Source: Achromobacter deleyi (GTDB taxonomy: Bacteria > Pseudomonadota > Gammaproteobacteria > Burkholderiales > Burkholderiaceae_B). From it: a stretch of DNA of 64,000 bases. Within the stretch, counting starts at the first letter, position 1, and every line of letters begins with the position of its first letter. Made by a program: the position numbers and the translations under genes. Location: the NCBI RefSeq assembly GCF_016127315.1, contig NZ_CP065997.1, positions 1,178,001-1,242,000 on the forward strand, in the 5' to 3' direction. This document shows, piece by piece, positions 9,744 through 18,352 of the stretch. The notes beneath the pieces are model-generated. The model was not told the origin of the DNA. It saw only the letters and a program-made list of their open reading frames with translations, and did no database searches.

Positions 9744-10670
9744 TTAAGGCTTTCGTTTTTTCACTGGCGACACCGCCTGGCGGATGGCCGGCGCGTGCGC
9801 GCGCAGGGTGTCCCACAGGCGCGCCATGACCGGCCCCTGCGGCCGGTCGGCGCGCCGCGCGGCGGCCAGCGTCTCGGTGCTGCCAGGCAGGTGGCGGTTG
9901 GCCAGCGACAGCAGGCGGCCGTCGCGCAATTCATCCTCGACCAGGAAACGCGGCATGTGACCCCAGCCCAGGCCCTGCTGGATGATCTCCTTCTTCATCA
10001 GCTGGTCGGCCACGGTGCACTGGCGCGCCCCCTCGACCATGAAGTAGTCGCGCGCCGGCGTGTGGCGGGCGGTGTCGCGCATGACGCATTGGGTGTAGTC
10101 GCGCAGGTGCTCGGGCCGCAACGTGCGCGGAGCCGGCGCCAGATAGCCGGGCGCGGCCACCGGCACGAACGGCACGCTGCCCAGTTCCAGCCATTCGATG
10201 CGCGCGTCGCCCGGTTCCACTCGATGCAGGATGAGGTCGGCATCGCCATCCAGCAGCCGTTCCCACGGCCCGGTCACGGCCTCGAAGTGCAGGTTCAGGC
10301 GCGTGGCCGGCCACTGCGCGAAGAACTGGCCCAACAGCCCCAGCAGCAGCGGGCGCGGACAGAAGTCGCCGATCACCACGTTCAATTCGCTTTCCTGGCC
10401 CATCGCCAGTTGCTCGGCATGGGCCCGCAGGCCCGCCAGTTCGCGCAACAGCGCCTGGGCGCGCGCATGGAACGATTGCCCGGCGGCGGTGGGCCGCACC
10501 CGGTAGCCGCTGCGGTCCAGCAGCGCCAGGTCCAGTTGCCGTTCCAGCTTGGCCACGGCCGCGAACACCGCGGGGTGCGAGCGATGCAGTGTCTCGGCCG
10601 CGGCCTGGAAGCCGCCGGCCCGCACCACCGCGTCAAAGCACTGCAGGTCGTGCAGCGTGAATTCGCTCAT
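9744..10670 (-). CDS. LysR-family transcriptional regulator
   Basis: 308 residues. The N-terminal winged helix-turn-helix (LHDLQCFDAVVRAGGFQAAAETL, residues 5-27) is followed by a substrate-binding domain (ELNVVIGDFCPRP onward). The ATG at 10670 starts MSEFTLHD; a longer frame would add an unlikely N-terminal extension. It is divergent from the alpha/beta hydrolase gene across 160 nt, the usual arrangement for a LysR regulator and its target. The effector is unknown. Confidence 0.9.
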   Translation of the reverse strand: MSEFTLHDLQCFDAVVRAGGFQAAAETLHRSHPAVFAAVAKLERQLDLALLDRSGYRVRPTAAGQSFHARAQALLRELAGLRAHAEQLAMGQESELNVVIGDFCPRPLLLGLLGQFFAQWPATRLNLHFEAVTGPWERLLDGDADLILHRVEPGDARIEWLELGSVPFVPVAAPGYLAPAPRTLRPEHLRDYTQCVMRDTARHTPARDYFMVEGARQCTVADQLMKKEIIQQGLGWGHMPRFLVEDELRDGRLLSLANRHLPGSTETLAAARRADRPQGPVMARLWDTLRAHAPAIRQAVSPVKKRKP

Positions 10671-10830
10671 GTCAGGTTTTCCTACAGTGACTGTGCAATC
10701 TTTGTAATTTCTTTCAGGATGGGCCGCAACTACGATCCGTCTCACGGTCGACACCGTTGCCCGGCCCGGCAGATGAGCGCGACATCGCCCCGAGCCCCGC
10801 ATCCCCCTCATACATGACAGGACGCTCATC

Positions 10831-11631
10831 ATGCCTACCGACACGACTTTCATCACCACGGGCGACGGCGCCCGCATCGCCTACCGCTGGGACGGCGACG
10901 CCGGCCTGCCGGTGCTGGCCCTGTCCAACTCCATCGGCACCACGCTGCGCATGTGGGACGGCCTGGCGCCGGCGCTGGCGCGGCACTTCCGCGTGCTGCG
11001 CTTCGACACCCGCGGCCATGGCGATTCCAGCGTGCCGGCCGGCCCCTATTCGCTGGACCGGCTCGGCCGCGACGTGCTGGAGCTGTTCGATGCGCTGGGC
11101 GTGGACCGCGCCCACTTCCTCGGCCTGTCGCTGGGCGGCATCATCGGCCAATGGCTGGGCGTGCATGCGCCGGACCGCATCGACCGCCTGATCCTGGCCA
11201 ACACCTCGCCCTACCTCGGGCCCGCGCCGCAATGGGACGAGCGCATCGCCGCCACCCTGCGGGCGCCGGACATGAAGGCGTCCGCCGAGACCTTCCTGGC
11301 GAACTGGTTCCCGGCCGCGATGCTGCAGGCCGGCGGACCGGTCATCGACACGTTCCGCGACATGTTGCTGAACACCGACCGGCACGGCCTGGCGGGCGCG
11401 TTCGCGGCGGTGCGCGATGCCGACCTGCGCCGCACCATCGCGTTGATTCCGCGGCCGACGCTGGTGATCGCGGGCCGCGACGACACCGTCACCGCCGCCA
11501 GCCACGGCGAACAGATCGCCGCGACCGTGCCCGGCGCGCAATGGCGCCTGCTGGAGGCCGTGCACCTGTCCAACATCGAACGTCCGGAGGAATTCCGCGA
11601 GGCGGTGCTGGGGTTCCTGCTGGCGCATTGA
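10831..11631 (+). CDS. pcaD: alpha/beta hydrolase, 3-oxoadipate enol-lactonase-like
   Basis: 266 residues. The hydrolase core shows FDTRGHGDSS, the nucleophile elbow GLSLGG (Ser near residue 97), the acid in VIAGRDD and the catalytic His in VHLSNIE. This is the pattern of PcaD, which opens the enol-lactone of the protocatechuate branch of the beta-ketoadipate pathway. No other pca genes are in the window, so the specific substrate is less certain than the fold. Divergent from a LysR gene. Confidence 0.72.
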   Translation: MPTDTTFITTGDGARIAYRWDGDAGLPVLALSNSIGTTLRMWDGLAPALARHFRVLRFDTRGHGDSSVPAGPYSLDRLGRDVLELFDALGVDRAHFLGLSLGGIIGQWLGVHAPDRIDRLILANTSPYLGPAPQWDERIAATLRAPDMKASAETFLANWFPAAMLQAGGPVIDTFRDMLLNTDRHGLAGAFAAVRDADLRRTIALIPRPTLVIAGRDDTVTAASHGEQIAATVPGAQWRLLEAVHLSNIERPEEFREAVLGFLLAH

Positions 11632-11669
11632 CGCCCGCGTCCGCCATGTCGGACGGGGCCGGCGCGGGT

Positions 11670-12566
11670 TCAGCGCAGGCTGCTGGGCGCGGCGCCGAAA
11701 CGGCGCCGGAAGGCCACCGAGAAATGCGCGGGCGCGTAGCCCACGTGCCAGGCCGCCTCAGACACGCTCAGGCCGCCGTTCAGGATCAGCTCGCGGCCGC
11801 GCGTCAGGCGCGTTTCCTGCAGATGGCGCGCCATGCTGACGCCGAAGGCGCGCTTGAACGCCAGGTCCAGCTGACGCGCGTTGAGCCCGAGTTCGCGCGC
11901 CAGCGCCGCCGTCGACGGCGCCTCGCGCAGGTCGGCGGCAAGGCGGCGATGCGCCTCGTGCGCCGCGTCCAGTTCGCGGGCCGCGGCCACCGGCGACGCC
12001 GCGCGGCCGGCCGGCAACGCCTGCCCGGCCTGGGCCAGGGCCACCGCCGCCAGCTCCAGGCTCTTGGCCGCCAGATACAGCGCGCGCGCCGCGCCCTCGT
12101 AGCGGCAGACCCGCACCTGGGCGGCGATGCGCCGCGCCTCGCGGCCCGCCGCGCCATGCCAGACGACCGGGCCGTCGGCGCCCGCGGCGGGGTCCAGGCC
12201 GCGCAGGAAATCGGGATCGATGCCCAGCTCGTCGCGCAGTTGCGCCGCCGGCAGCGTGGCCAGCGTGAACTGCTGGTCGACGCCGGCCTCGAACGCGTCC
12301 GCGCCGCTGGCCTGCCCCGGCGTCCAGGCCAGGCACAGCACCGGGCCGCGCAGCGCCAGCGGCGGGCGGTCCTCGACCCGGCTGCTGACGCGCCCGTCGA
12401 GCAGGATGACCTTGAGGCCGGGGTACAGCGCTTCTTCGCGCCATTCGGTGCGGCCGCGGCGGAACACGCCGGCGCGCAGGCCGCGGCCGTTGGCGAGGTC
12501 GAAGGCCGCGTCGACGCGATGGAAATCGGCGGCGGCCGTGGCACGGCCGGCGCGGGAATGGAACAT
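11670..12566 (-). CDS. AraC-family regulator, PchR-like
   Basis: 298 residues with a two-helix AraC DNA-binding region at the C-terminus (LARELGLNARQLDLAFKRAF and ISEAAWHVGY-like SVSEAAWHVGYAPAHFSVAF, about residues 215-298). The N-terminal part resembles PchR-type regulators that sense siderophores. It lies downstream of a flavoprotein gene and near a siderophore receptor, which supports a role in iron uptake. A Fur-like AT-rich site lies 35-53 nt upstream of its ATG. Confidence 0.85.
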   Translation of the reverse strand: MFHSRAGRATAAADFHRVDAAFDLANGRGLRAGVFRRGRTEWREEALYPGLKVILLDGRVSSRVEDRPPLALRGPVLCLAWTPGQASGADAFEAGVDQQFTLATLPAAQLRDELGIDPDFLRGLDPAAGADGPVVWHGAAGREARRIAAQVRVCRYEGAARALYLAAKSLELAAVALAQAGQALPAGRAASPVAAARELDAAHEAHRRLAADLREAPSTAALARELGLNARQLDLAFKRAFGVSMARHLQETRLTRGRELILNGGLSVSEAAWHVGYAPAHFSVAFRRRFGAAPSSLR

Positions 12567-12600
12567 GGGAAACGATCCGGGAGGACCGGACAGGCTTATT

Positions 12601-12619
12601 TGAGAATAATTATTATTAC
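12601..12619 (-). promoter_or_regulatory. putative Fur-like site upstream of the AraC regulator
   Basis: TGAGAATAATTATTATTAC is a strikingly AT-rich block in GC-rich DNA and contains the palindrome AATAATTATT, resembling overlapping NATAAT Fur hexamers. It lies just upstream of the AraC gene start. The match is weaker than the site at 9682. Confidence 0.5.
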
Positions 12620-12675
12620 CCGTGCGCTGCCGGAACTCAAACCGGACAGGTATCCGCCCGCCAACGCGCCCGGCG

Positions 12676-13578
12676 TTATTCCCCGGCGCGTTCCCAGCGC
12701 CGCTGGATCGCCTTGGCGGCCACCACGCCGTCCGCCATCGACGTGACTACGCAGGGATGCATGCGGTGGGCCACCTCGCCGATGGCGTAGATGTCCGGCA
12801 CGCTGGTCTCGGCGGTGGCGAAATCGGTGCGGATGTAGCCACGCTCGTCGCGCGCCAGCTGCAGGCCGTCGGCAAACGCCGCCTGCGGCTCCCAGCCGTA
12901 GAACACCAGGATCAGGTCGTAGCGCTGGCCGTCGACGCTGCGCGTGGCCGGGTCGACCTGGTAGGGGCCGATGCGCACGCCTTCCTTGCCGGCGCGCAGC
13001 ACCCATTGCTGCTGGGCCCGCACGCTGCGGGCGTACAGATGCACGGCGCGGGCGCCACGGTTGCGCACATAGACGTAGTTCTCGAAGGCGTTGTCGCCCC
13101 CGCCCAGCACGGCCACCGACAGGCCGGAGTAATCCTGCGCCACGATCGGCGAACCCGGCCCGATCAGCACCCCCGGCCATTGCGAGCCTGGCGGATGTTC
13201 CGGAAAGCCCTTGGCGCGCACGCCCGAGGCGATCACCAGGGTGCGGCCGCGCGCCTGCGATACGTCCCCATTGGCGTCGGCCAGGGTCGCCTCGATGCCG
13301 CCCTTGCACGGGCGCACCGCGGTCACCCGGGTGTCCAGGCGCAGCGGCACGCCGGCGGCGCGCACGCTGGTATCGATATTGGCGGCCACCTGCTGGCCGG
13401 TCATGCCGGGCAGCACCGCGATCCAGTCATCGGCGAACGGGTTGTCCACGCTCAGGCCGCCCAGGCGGCCGCTGGCCTCGACCAGCAGCGGCGCCAGGCC
13501 CAACCGGGCCAGCCAGAGGGCGCAGGAGGCGCCGGCCGGGCCGCCGCCTACAATGACCGCATCGTGCATCTGTTGCAT
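12676..13578 (-). CDS. thioredoxin-reductase-fold NAD(P)/FAD oxidoreductase without CxxC
   Basis: 300 residues. An FAD-binding GGGPAGASCALWLARLG is at the N-terminus, an NAD(P)-binding VAVLGGGDNAFENYVY is in the middle, and a C-terminal FAD motif YAIGEVAHR is followed by TSMADGVVAAKAI. The CxxC redox pair of true thioredoxin reductases is absent (the corresponding region reads VYVRNRGARAVH), so it is closer to ferredoxin/flavodoxin-NADP reductases of the TrxB fold. It is upstream of the PchR-like regulator on the same strand, so ferric-siderophore reduction is a reasonable but unproven role. Confidence 0.8.
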   Translation of the reverse strand: MQQMHDAVIVGGGPAGASCALWLARLGLAPLLVEASGRLGGLSVDNPFADDWIAVLPGMTGQQVAANIDTSVRAAGVPLRLDTRVTAVRPCKGGIEATLADANGDVSQARGRTLVIASGVRAKGFPEHPPGSQWPGVLIGPGSPIVAQDYSGLSVAVLGGGDNAFENYVYVRNRGARAVHLYARSVRAQQQWVLRAGKEGVRIGPYQVDPATRSVDGQRYDLILVFYGWEPQAAFADGLQLARDERGYIRTDFATAETSVPDIYAIGEVAHRMHPCVVTSMADGVVAAKAIQRRWERAGE

Positions 13579-13700
13579 TTCATCCCTTGTTCGCCGTCCC
13601 CGCCCTCGCGCGGGCGCCCGGCCATGGCCGAATTGTAGCCAGCGCGCCGGCCCGGTCCGCCGCCGCCTTACAATTCCGGGATTCCACCCAGGTTTTCATC

Positions 13701-14060
13701 ATGCCCACACGCCGCATCATCCTTTCCGGACTCGCGCTCGACGCCCGCATCGGCATCCTCGAACACGAACGCCGCGCCACCCAGCCGCTGCACGTCGATG
13801 CCGAGTTCGATGTCGACATCCAGCGCTCGGTCGACGACCACGATATCCACAGCGTGCTGGACTATCGCCGCCTGCGCGAGGCCATCGTCGAGGAATGCAC
13901 CCAGGCGCACGTGAACCTGATCGAAACCCTGGTGGAACAAGTCGCCGCGCGCCTGTTGGCCGACTTCCATGAAATCCGCTCGCTGCGCCTGCGCATCAGC
14001 AAGCCCATGGCCTTTTCCGACTGTGCGGCGGTGGGCGTGGAAATCCAGATCTCGCGTTGA
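13701..14060 (+). CDS. folB: dihydroneopterin aldolase
   Basis: 119 residues, the usual size. FolB converts 7,8-dihydroneopterin to 6-hydroxymethyl-dihydropterin and glycolaldehyde in folate synthesis. Characteristic stretches are [17 protein letters not shown] at the N-terminus, [13 protein letters not shown] in the middle, and [19 protein letters not shown] near the C-terminus with the conserved Lys. The ttcA start follows the stop by 2 nt. Confidence 0.93.
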   Translation: MPTRRIILSGLALDARIGILEHERRATQPLHVDAEFDVDIQRSVDDHDIHSVLDYRRLREAIVEECTQAHVNLIETLVEQVAARLLADFHEIRSLRLRISKPMAFSDCAAVGVEIQISR

Positions 14061-14062
14061 CC

Positions 14063-15118
14063 ATGAACGATATCGCCACTCCCCCCGAAGTCCGCTTCCG
14101 CACCGAAGCCGAAGAAATCAAGGCCCCCACGCCGCACGCGCAAAGCGCGCTTGCTGCCCCCCAAGGGGGCGTTTTTCCCGTGGGGCGGCCCGACGAGAAA
14201 AAAGCCCGCCACGAAGGCAACAAGCTCACCAAGCGCCTGGCGCGCGAGACCACCCGCGCCCTGTCCGACTACAACATGATCGAGGCGGGCGACCGCGTGA
14301 TGGTGTGCCTGTCGGGCGGCAAGGACTCCTACGCCATGCTGGACATCCTGCTCCAGCTGCAGAAGCGCGCGCCGTTCCCGTTCGAGCTGGTCGCGGTCAA
14401 CCTCGACCAGAAGCAGCCCGGCTTTCCCGCCGACATCCTGCCGCGCTACCTGACCGAGCTGGGCGTGCCGTTCCACATCGAGACGCAGGACACCTACTCG
14501 ATCGTCACGCGCGTGCTCGAAGAGGGCAAGACGATGTGCTCGCTCTGTTCGCGCCTGCGCCGCGGCATCCTGTACCGCGTAGCCTCGGAACTGGGCGCCA
14601 CCAAGATCGCGCTGGGCCATCACCGCGACGACATCCTGGGCACGTTCTTCCTGAACCTGTTCTACGGCGGCAAGGCCAAGGGCATGCCGCCCAAGCTGGT
14701 GTCCGACGACGGCCGCCACACGGTCATCCGCCCGCTCGCCTACGTGCCGGAAACCGACCTGATCGCCTACGCCGAACTCAAGCAGTTCCCGATCATTCCC
14801 TGCAACCTGTGCGGCTCCCAGGAAAACCTGAAGCGCAAGGAAGTCGGCCGCATGATCAAGGAATGGGACAAGCAGCATCCGGGCCGCTCGTGGAACGTCT
14901 TCAACGCGCTGTCGCGCGTGGTGCCGTCGCACCTGATGGACCGCGACCTGTTCGACTTCGTCGGCCTCAAGCCGACCGGCGTGCCCGACGCCAACGGCGA
15001 CACGGCGTTCGACGCGGTCGATCCGTCGGACGAAGCGGACGAGGCCTGTGGCGATACGCCCGCCACGCCCAACGCGGCCGGCATCGTCGAAAAGAAAGTG
15101 ACCTTCACGCGCGGCTGA
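14063..15118 (+). CDS. ttcA: tRNA 2-thiocytidine(32) synthetase
   Basis: 351 residues. It uses ATP and an Fe-S cluster to thiolate C32 of some tRNAs. It has the PP-loop SGGKDS, the paired cysteines CSLC and CNLCGSQ, GHHRDDI, and [14 protein letters not shown] NLDQKQPGF. Relative to E. coli TtcA the N-terminus is longer by about 45 residues, and residues 21-43 are encoded by a 70-nt repeat described separately. The ATG at 14063 is 2 nt after folB; a TTG 6 nt earlier is less likely. Confidence 0.95.
   Translation: MNDIATPPEVRFRTEAEEIKAPTPHAQSALAAPQGGVFPVGRPDEKKARHEGNKLTKRLARETTRALSDYNMIEAGDRVMVCLSGGKDSYAMLDILLQLQKRAPFPFELVAVNLDQKQPGFPADILPRYLTELGVPFHIETQDTYSIVTRVLEEGKTMCSLCSRLRRGILYRVASELGATKIALGHHRDDILGTFFLNLFYGGKAKGMPPKLVSDDGRHTVIRPLAYVPETDLIAYAELKQFPIIPCNLCGSQENLKRKEVGRMIKEWDKQHPGRSWNVFNALSRVVPSHLMDRDLFDFVGLKPTGVPDANGDTAFDAVDPSDEADEACGDTPATPNAAGIVEKKVTFTRG
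14123..14192 (+). repeat. 70-nt two-hairpin repeat, copy 1, inside ttcA
   Basis: This stretch aligns without gaps over 70 nt with 49269-49338, starting GCCCCCACGCCGCACGCGC and ending GGGGCGGCCCG in both copies. Each copy has two short inverted repeats: GCGCNNNGCGC-type, then GCCCCCCAAGGGGGC (GCCCCCCGAGGGGGC in copy 2). This copy is translated in frame as part of TtcA (residues 21-43). Confidence 0.75.
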
Positions 15119-15150
15119 CCGCCGCCCCCTCCGCGCGCGGCGCGGACGGC

Positions 15151-15200
15151 AAAAGGCCCCGATGTTCCGACCCGCGAGGGACGAAGCGCCGGGGCCTTTT
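15151..15200 (+). terminator. bidirectional intrinsic terminator between ttcA and the hydroxyacid dehydrogenase gene
   Basis: An 11-bp inverted repeat (AAAAGGCCCCG / CGGGGCCTTTT) spans a 28-nt loop. It sits between two convergent genes and ends in T or A runs on either strand. The large loop makes it less strong than the other terminators here. Confidence 0.7.
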
Positions 15201-15229
15201 CATTGCCGAGCCGCCTCAAGAATGGCGCT

Positions 15230-16186
15230 TCAGGCGTTCAGCACCCGCACCGGCTGGCCGCCGCGCCAGGCCTTCACGGCCTCCAGCGCGTTGCGGTAGA
15301 AGGCCTCGAAGTTCTCGCGGCTGACGTAGCCCAGGTGCGGCGTCAGGATCACGTTGTCCAGGTCGCGCACATTGTCGGTGGGCGACAGCGGCTCTTCCGG
15401 ATAGACGTCCAGGCCGGCGCCGGCGATGCGGAACTTCACCAGCGCGTCCATCAGCGCCGCCTGGTCCACCAGGCCGGCGCGCGAGGTGTTCACCAGGTAG
15501 GCCGTCGGCTTCATCGCGGCCAGCGCCGCGGCGTCGACGATGTGGCGGCTGCGATCGGACAGGATCAGGTGCAGGCTGATGACGTCGGACGTGGCGAACA
15601 GCTCGTGCTTGTCGAGCCGCGTGACGCCCGCCTCGGCGGCGCGCTCGTCGGTCAGGTTGGGGCTCCAGGCCACCACGTCCATGCCGAACGCCTGACCGAC
15701 CTTGGCCACCGCGCTGCCCAGCTTGCCCAGCCCCAGCACGCCCAGCCGCTTGCCGGCCAGCGGCTCGGGCATGGCGGTCTGCCACATGCCGCGGCGCATG
15801 GCCGCGTCTTCGGCGGGCAGGTGCTTGAACAGGCCCAGGATGTGGGCCCAGGCCAGTTCGGCGGTGGCGGTGTTGGCGTCGGCGCTGCCGGGCGCGCCGC
15901 TGACCACGATGCCCTGCGCGGCGCAGGCCGGCATGTCGATGGCGTTGTTGCGCATGCCGGTGGTGACCAGCAGGCGCAGGTTCGGCAGCGCGCGGATGCG
16001 GTCGGCGGGGAACGGCGTGCGCTCGCGCATGGCCACGATCACGTCGAAGGGCTCGAGCGTGGCCAGGACCTGGTCATCGGGAATGAAGTTGTTGAAGATC
16101 CGCACTTCGGCGTCGCCGCCCAGGGATCCCCAATCCGCGTAGCGCTTGGCGACGTCGTGGTAATCGTCGAGTATTGCGATTTTCAA
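15230..16186 (-). CDS. D-2-hydroxyacid dehydrogenase family protein
   Basis: 318 residues. NAD-dependent oxidoreductase of the SerA/LdhA/PdxB superfamily. It shows the nucleotide-binding GVLGLGKLGSAVAKVGQAFG, the catalytic Arg in NTSRAGLVD, Glu in YPEEPLS and His in TPHLGYVS. There is no ACT domain, so it is unlikely to be the biosynthetic SerA. The substrate is not evident. Convergent with ttcA; 63 nt downstream of dsbC. Confidence 0.88.
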   Translation of the reverse strand: MKIAILDDYHDVAKRYADWGSLGGDAEVRIFNNFIPDDQVLATLEPFDVIVAMRERTPFPADRIRALPNLRLLVTTGMRNNAIDMPACAAQGIVVSGAPGSADANTATAELAWAHILGLFKHLPAEDAAMRRGMWQTAMPEPLAGKRLGVLGLGKLGSAVAKVGQAFGMDVVAWSPNLTDERAAEAGVTRLDKHELFATSDVISLHLILSDRSRHIVDAAALAAMKPTAYLVNTSRAGLVDQAALMDALVKFRIAGAGLDVYPEEPLSPTDNVRDLDNVILTPHLGYVSRENFEAFYRNALEAVKAWRGGQPVRVLNA

Positions 16187-16249
16187 GTCTGTCTCCGGGT
16201 GGCGTGGCGCTTGCCGCGCCAGCCGCCCGGCCGACGCGACCCGCGCCGG

Positions 16250-17053
16250 TCAGTTCAATCGGGCCTTGAGCTGGTCCAGCGGCAGCGCGCCGCTGATGCG
16301 CGTGCCGTCGGCGAAGAACAAGGTGGGCGTGCCGCGCACCATCAGTTGCTTGCCCAGCGCCAGCAGCTTGTCTTCAGGCACGCTGCAATTGGCGGTGGCC
16401 GGCTTCTGGCCGCGCAGCATCCAGTCGTCCCAGGCCTGGCCCGGGTCCTTCGCGCACCAGACGTCGCGCACCTTGACGTTGGAGTCGGGCGACAGGATCG
16501 GATACAGGAAGGTGTAGACGGTCAGGTTGTTGACGTCTTCGAGCGTCTTGCGCAACTGCTTGCAGTAGCCGCAGTTGGGGTCCTCGAAGATGGCGACCTT
16601 GCGCGAGCCGTCGCCCTTGACCTGCTTGATGGCCAGGTCCAGCGGCAACTGGTCGAACGGGATGGAGCCGAGCTTTTCCTGCGCCTCGCGGGTGACGTCG
16701 CGGCGCGTCATGGCGTCGATCAACGGCCCTTCCATGACCCAGGTCACCTTTTCGTCGGTGTACAGCAGGTCCATGCCCAGCTGCACTTCGAACAGACCAT
16801 AGGGCGTGCGGCGCACGGCGGTCACGTCCATGCCGGTGAAGCGCTGCTTGAAACGGTCCTTGACCGCGTCCGCCACGGGGTCCGCCGGCGCCACCTGGGT
16901 GGTGGAATAGCTCTTGCTGCCCTTGCCCGCCTGGCCGACCGTGCTGGTGGACACGGACTTGTCGCCCGTCGCCTGCGCCTGGGCGCCGGCCGACAGGCCC
17001 AGGCCCGCGGCCATGAAGCAGGCGGCCAGCGTGGCGGAAAAACGGAAATTCAT
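16250..17053 (-). CDS. dsbC: thiol:disulfide interchange protein DsbC
   Basis: 267 residues with a Sec signal (CFMAAGLGLSAGAQAQA). Periplasmic disulfide isomerase. An N-terminal dimerisation domain (VKDRFKQRFTGMDVTAVRRT, YTDEKVTWVMEGPLID) precedes a thioredoxin domain with the active site CGYC at residues 161-164 and the cis-Pro region VRGTPTLFFADG. A C-terminal cysteine pair (WCAKDPGQ and ANCSVPE) is also present as in DsbC. It follows the ubiH-like gene by 129 nt. Confidence 0.93.
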   Translation of the reverse strand: MNFRFSATLAACFMAAGLGLSAGAQAQATGDKSVSTSTVGQAGKGSKSYSTTQVAPADPVADAVKDRFKQRFTGMDVTAVRRTPYGLFEVQLGMDLLYTDEKVTWVMEGPLIDAMTRRDVTREAQEKLGSIPFDQLPLDLAIKQVKGDGSRKVAIFEDPNCGYCKQLRKTLEDVNNLTVYTFLYPILSPDSNVKVRDVWCAKDPGQAWDDWMLRGQKPATANCSVPEDKLLALGKQLMVRGTPTLFFADGTRISGALPLDQLKARLN

Positions 17054-17160
17054 GGGGACTCCTGTATGTGACGTGTCGCCTTCGTTGGCCGAAAGCGTAA
17101 CCGATCCGGCGCCATGCCCGGCCCGGCCTCCAGGGAATCAGACCGGCCCAGTGGCGGGCA

Positions 17161-17177
17161 GGTTCCGCCCCGGAACC
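17161..17177 (-). other. short stem-loop after the ubiH-like gene
   Basis: A 7-bp perfect inverted repeat (GGTTCCG / CGGAACC) with a 3-nt loop begins a few nt after the ubiH-like stop codon. No T-run follows, so it is a weak terminator candidate or mRNA-stabilising hairpin. Confidence 0.3.
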
Positions 17178-17182
17178 GGTCC

Positions 17183-18352
17183 CTAATTGGTCGATGCCCC
17201 GGCGATCAGGCGGCGCTTTACCAGCGGCGCGCGCTCGACCCAGTGCATGCCGGCATTGCGCAGCCAGACCAGCGGCGTGGCGCGCGAGCCGAACAGCTTG
17301 TGCAGGCCGTCGGTGGCCAGCCGCAGCGCCAGCACCGGCTCGGCGCGGGCGCGCTGGTAGCGGTGCAGCACGCGCAGGTCGCCGGCCTGGCGGTAGGGTT
17401 CGCGTCCGGCCACGGTGCGGGCCAGCGCCTCGACGTCGCCCAGGCCCAGGTTCAGGCCCTGCCCCGCCAGCGGATGCAGGCGGTGCGCGGCGTCGCCGGC
17501 CAGCGCGATGCCGGGCGCCACCATCTGGGCGCGTTCCAGCGTCAGCGGGAAACCGTGCAGCTTGCTGCGCACCTTCAGGCGGCCCAGGCGGCCCTGCGCC
17601 GCGTGTTCCAGCATCGATTCCAGGCGCGCGGCCTGTTCCTCGGGCGGCAAGGCCAGCAATTCCCGGGCCTGCTCGTTGCGCATGGACCAGACCATCGACA
17701 CCTGCGGACCATCGGCGGTGTCGGGCAGCGGCAGCAGCGCCAGCACGCCGTCGTCGCGGAACCACTGGAAGGCGGTGCCCTGGTGGGCGCGCTCGGCGTC
17801 CAGGTTCACCACCAGCCCGGTGTCGTTGTAGGAGACGGCGTCGTGCTTGAGGCCGGCGGCGGTGCGCAGCGGCGAGGCCGCGCCATCGGCGCCGACGAAC
17901 AATTCGGCCTGGATGCGGGCGCCGCTCTCGGTGTCCACCGCGCCGGCCTGGTAGCCGGTGCAGCGGTCTTCCAGCCAGGGGATGCCGAACATGCGCACCG
18001 CCTGGATCAGCACCCGCTCGATCTCGCCGGACTCGACGATCCAGGCCAGTTGCGGCAGGGCCGCCTGCCAGGCGTTCAGGTGCACCAGGCCGTCGGCGTC
18101 GCCATGGATCTCCATGGCCTGCACCGGCGTCAGGCGGGCCGAGGGCATCGCGTCCCATACGCCCAGCTCGGCCAGGAAACGCTGGCTGGCGGGCGAAATG
18201 GCGTAGACGCGCGCATGGTAATGGTTGGGATCGGCCGGCGGCACGGTCACGCGCGGCGCCAGCAGGGCCACGCGCTGGCCGCGGCGGGCCAGCGCCAGGG
18301 CCGAGGACAGGCCGACGATGCCGGCCCCGCAAACCACGATCTGGTGTGTCAT
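17183..18352 (-). CDS. UbiH/UbiF/COQ6-family FAD-dependent hydroxylase
   Basis: 389 residues. Flavin monooxygenase of the ubiquinone-biosynthesis hydroxylase family. It has an N-terminal FAD motif VVCGAGIVGLSSALALARRG, the DG motif FVGADGAASPLR, and the GD motif ALAGDAAHRLHPLAGQGLN. The ATG at 18352 overlaps the mltA stop as ATGA, so the two are translationally coupled. Which ring position it hydroxylates cannot be told from the sequence, so no specific symbol is assigned. Confidence 0.9.
   Translation of the reverse strand: MTHQIVVCGAGIVGLSSALALARRGQRVALLAPRVTVPPADPNHYHARVYAISPASQRFLAELGVWDAMPSARLTPVQAMEIHGDADGLVHLNAWQAALPQLAWIVESGEIERVLIQAVRMFGIPWLEDRCTGYQAGAVDTESGARIQAELFVGADGAASPLRTAAGLKHDAVSYNDTGLVVNLDAERAHQGTAFQWFRDDGVLALLPLPDTADGPQVSMVWSMRNEQARELLALPPEEQAARLESMLEHAAQGRLGRLKVRSKLHGFPLTLERAQMVAPGIALAGDAAHRLHPLAGQGLNLGLGDVEALARTVAGREPYRQAGDLRVLHRYQRARAEPVLALRLATDGLHKLFGSRATPLVWLRNAGMHWVERAPLVKRRLIAGASTN

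Noticed and set aside
12676..13578. Thioredoxin reductase
   Set aside because: The FAD/NADPH fold fits, but the CxxC redox pair required for thioredoxin reduction is missing.
14123..14192. Insertion sequence remnant in ttcA
   Set aside because: Only 70 nt, no transposase and no clear terminal repeats or target duplication; a small palindromic repeat explains it better.
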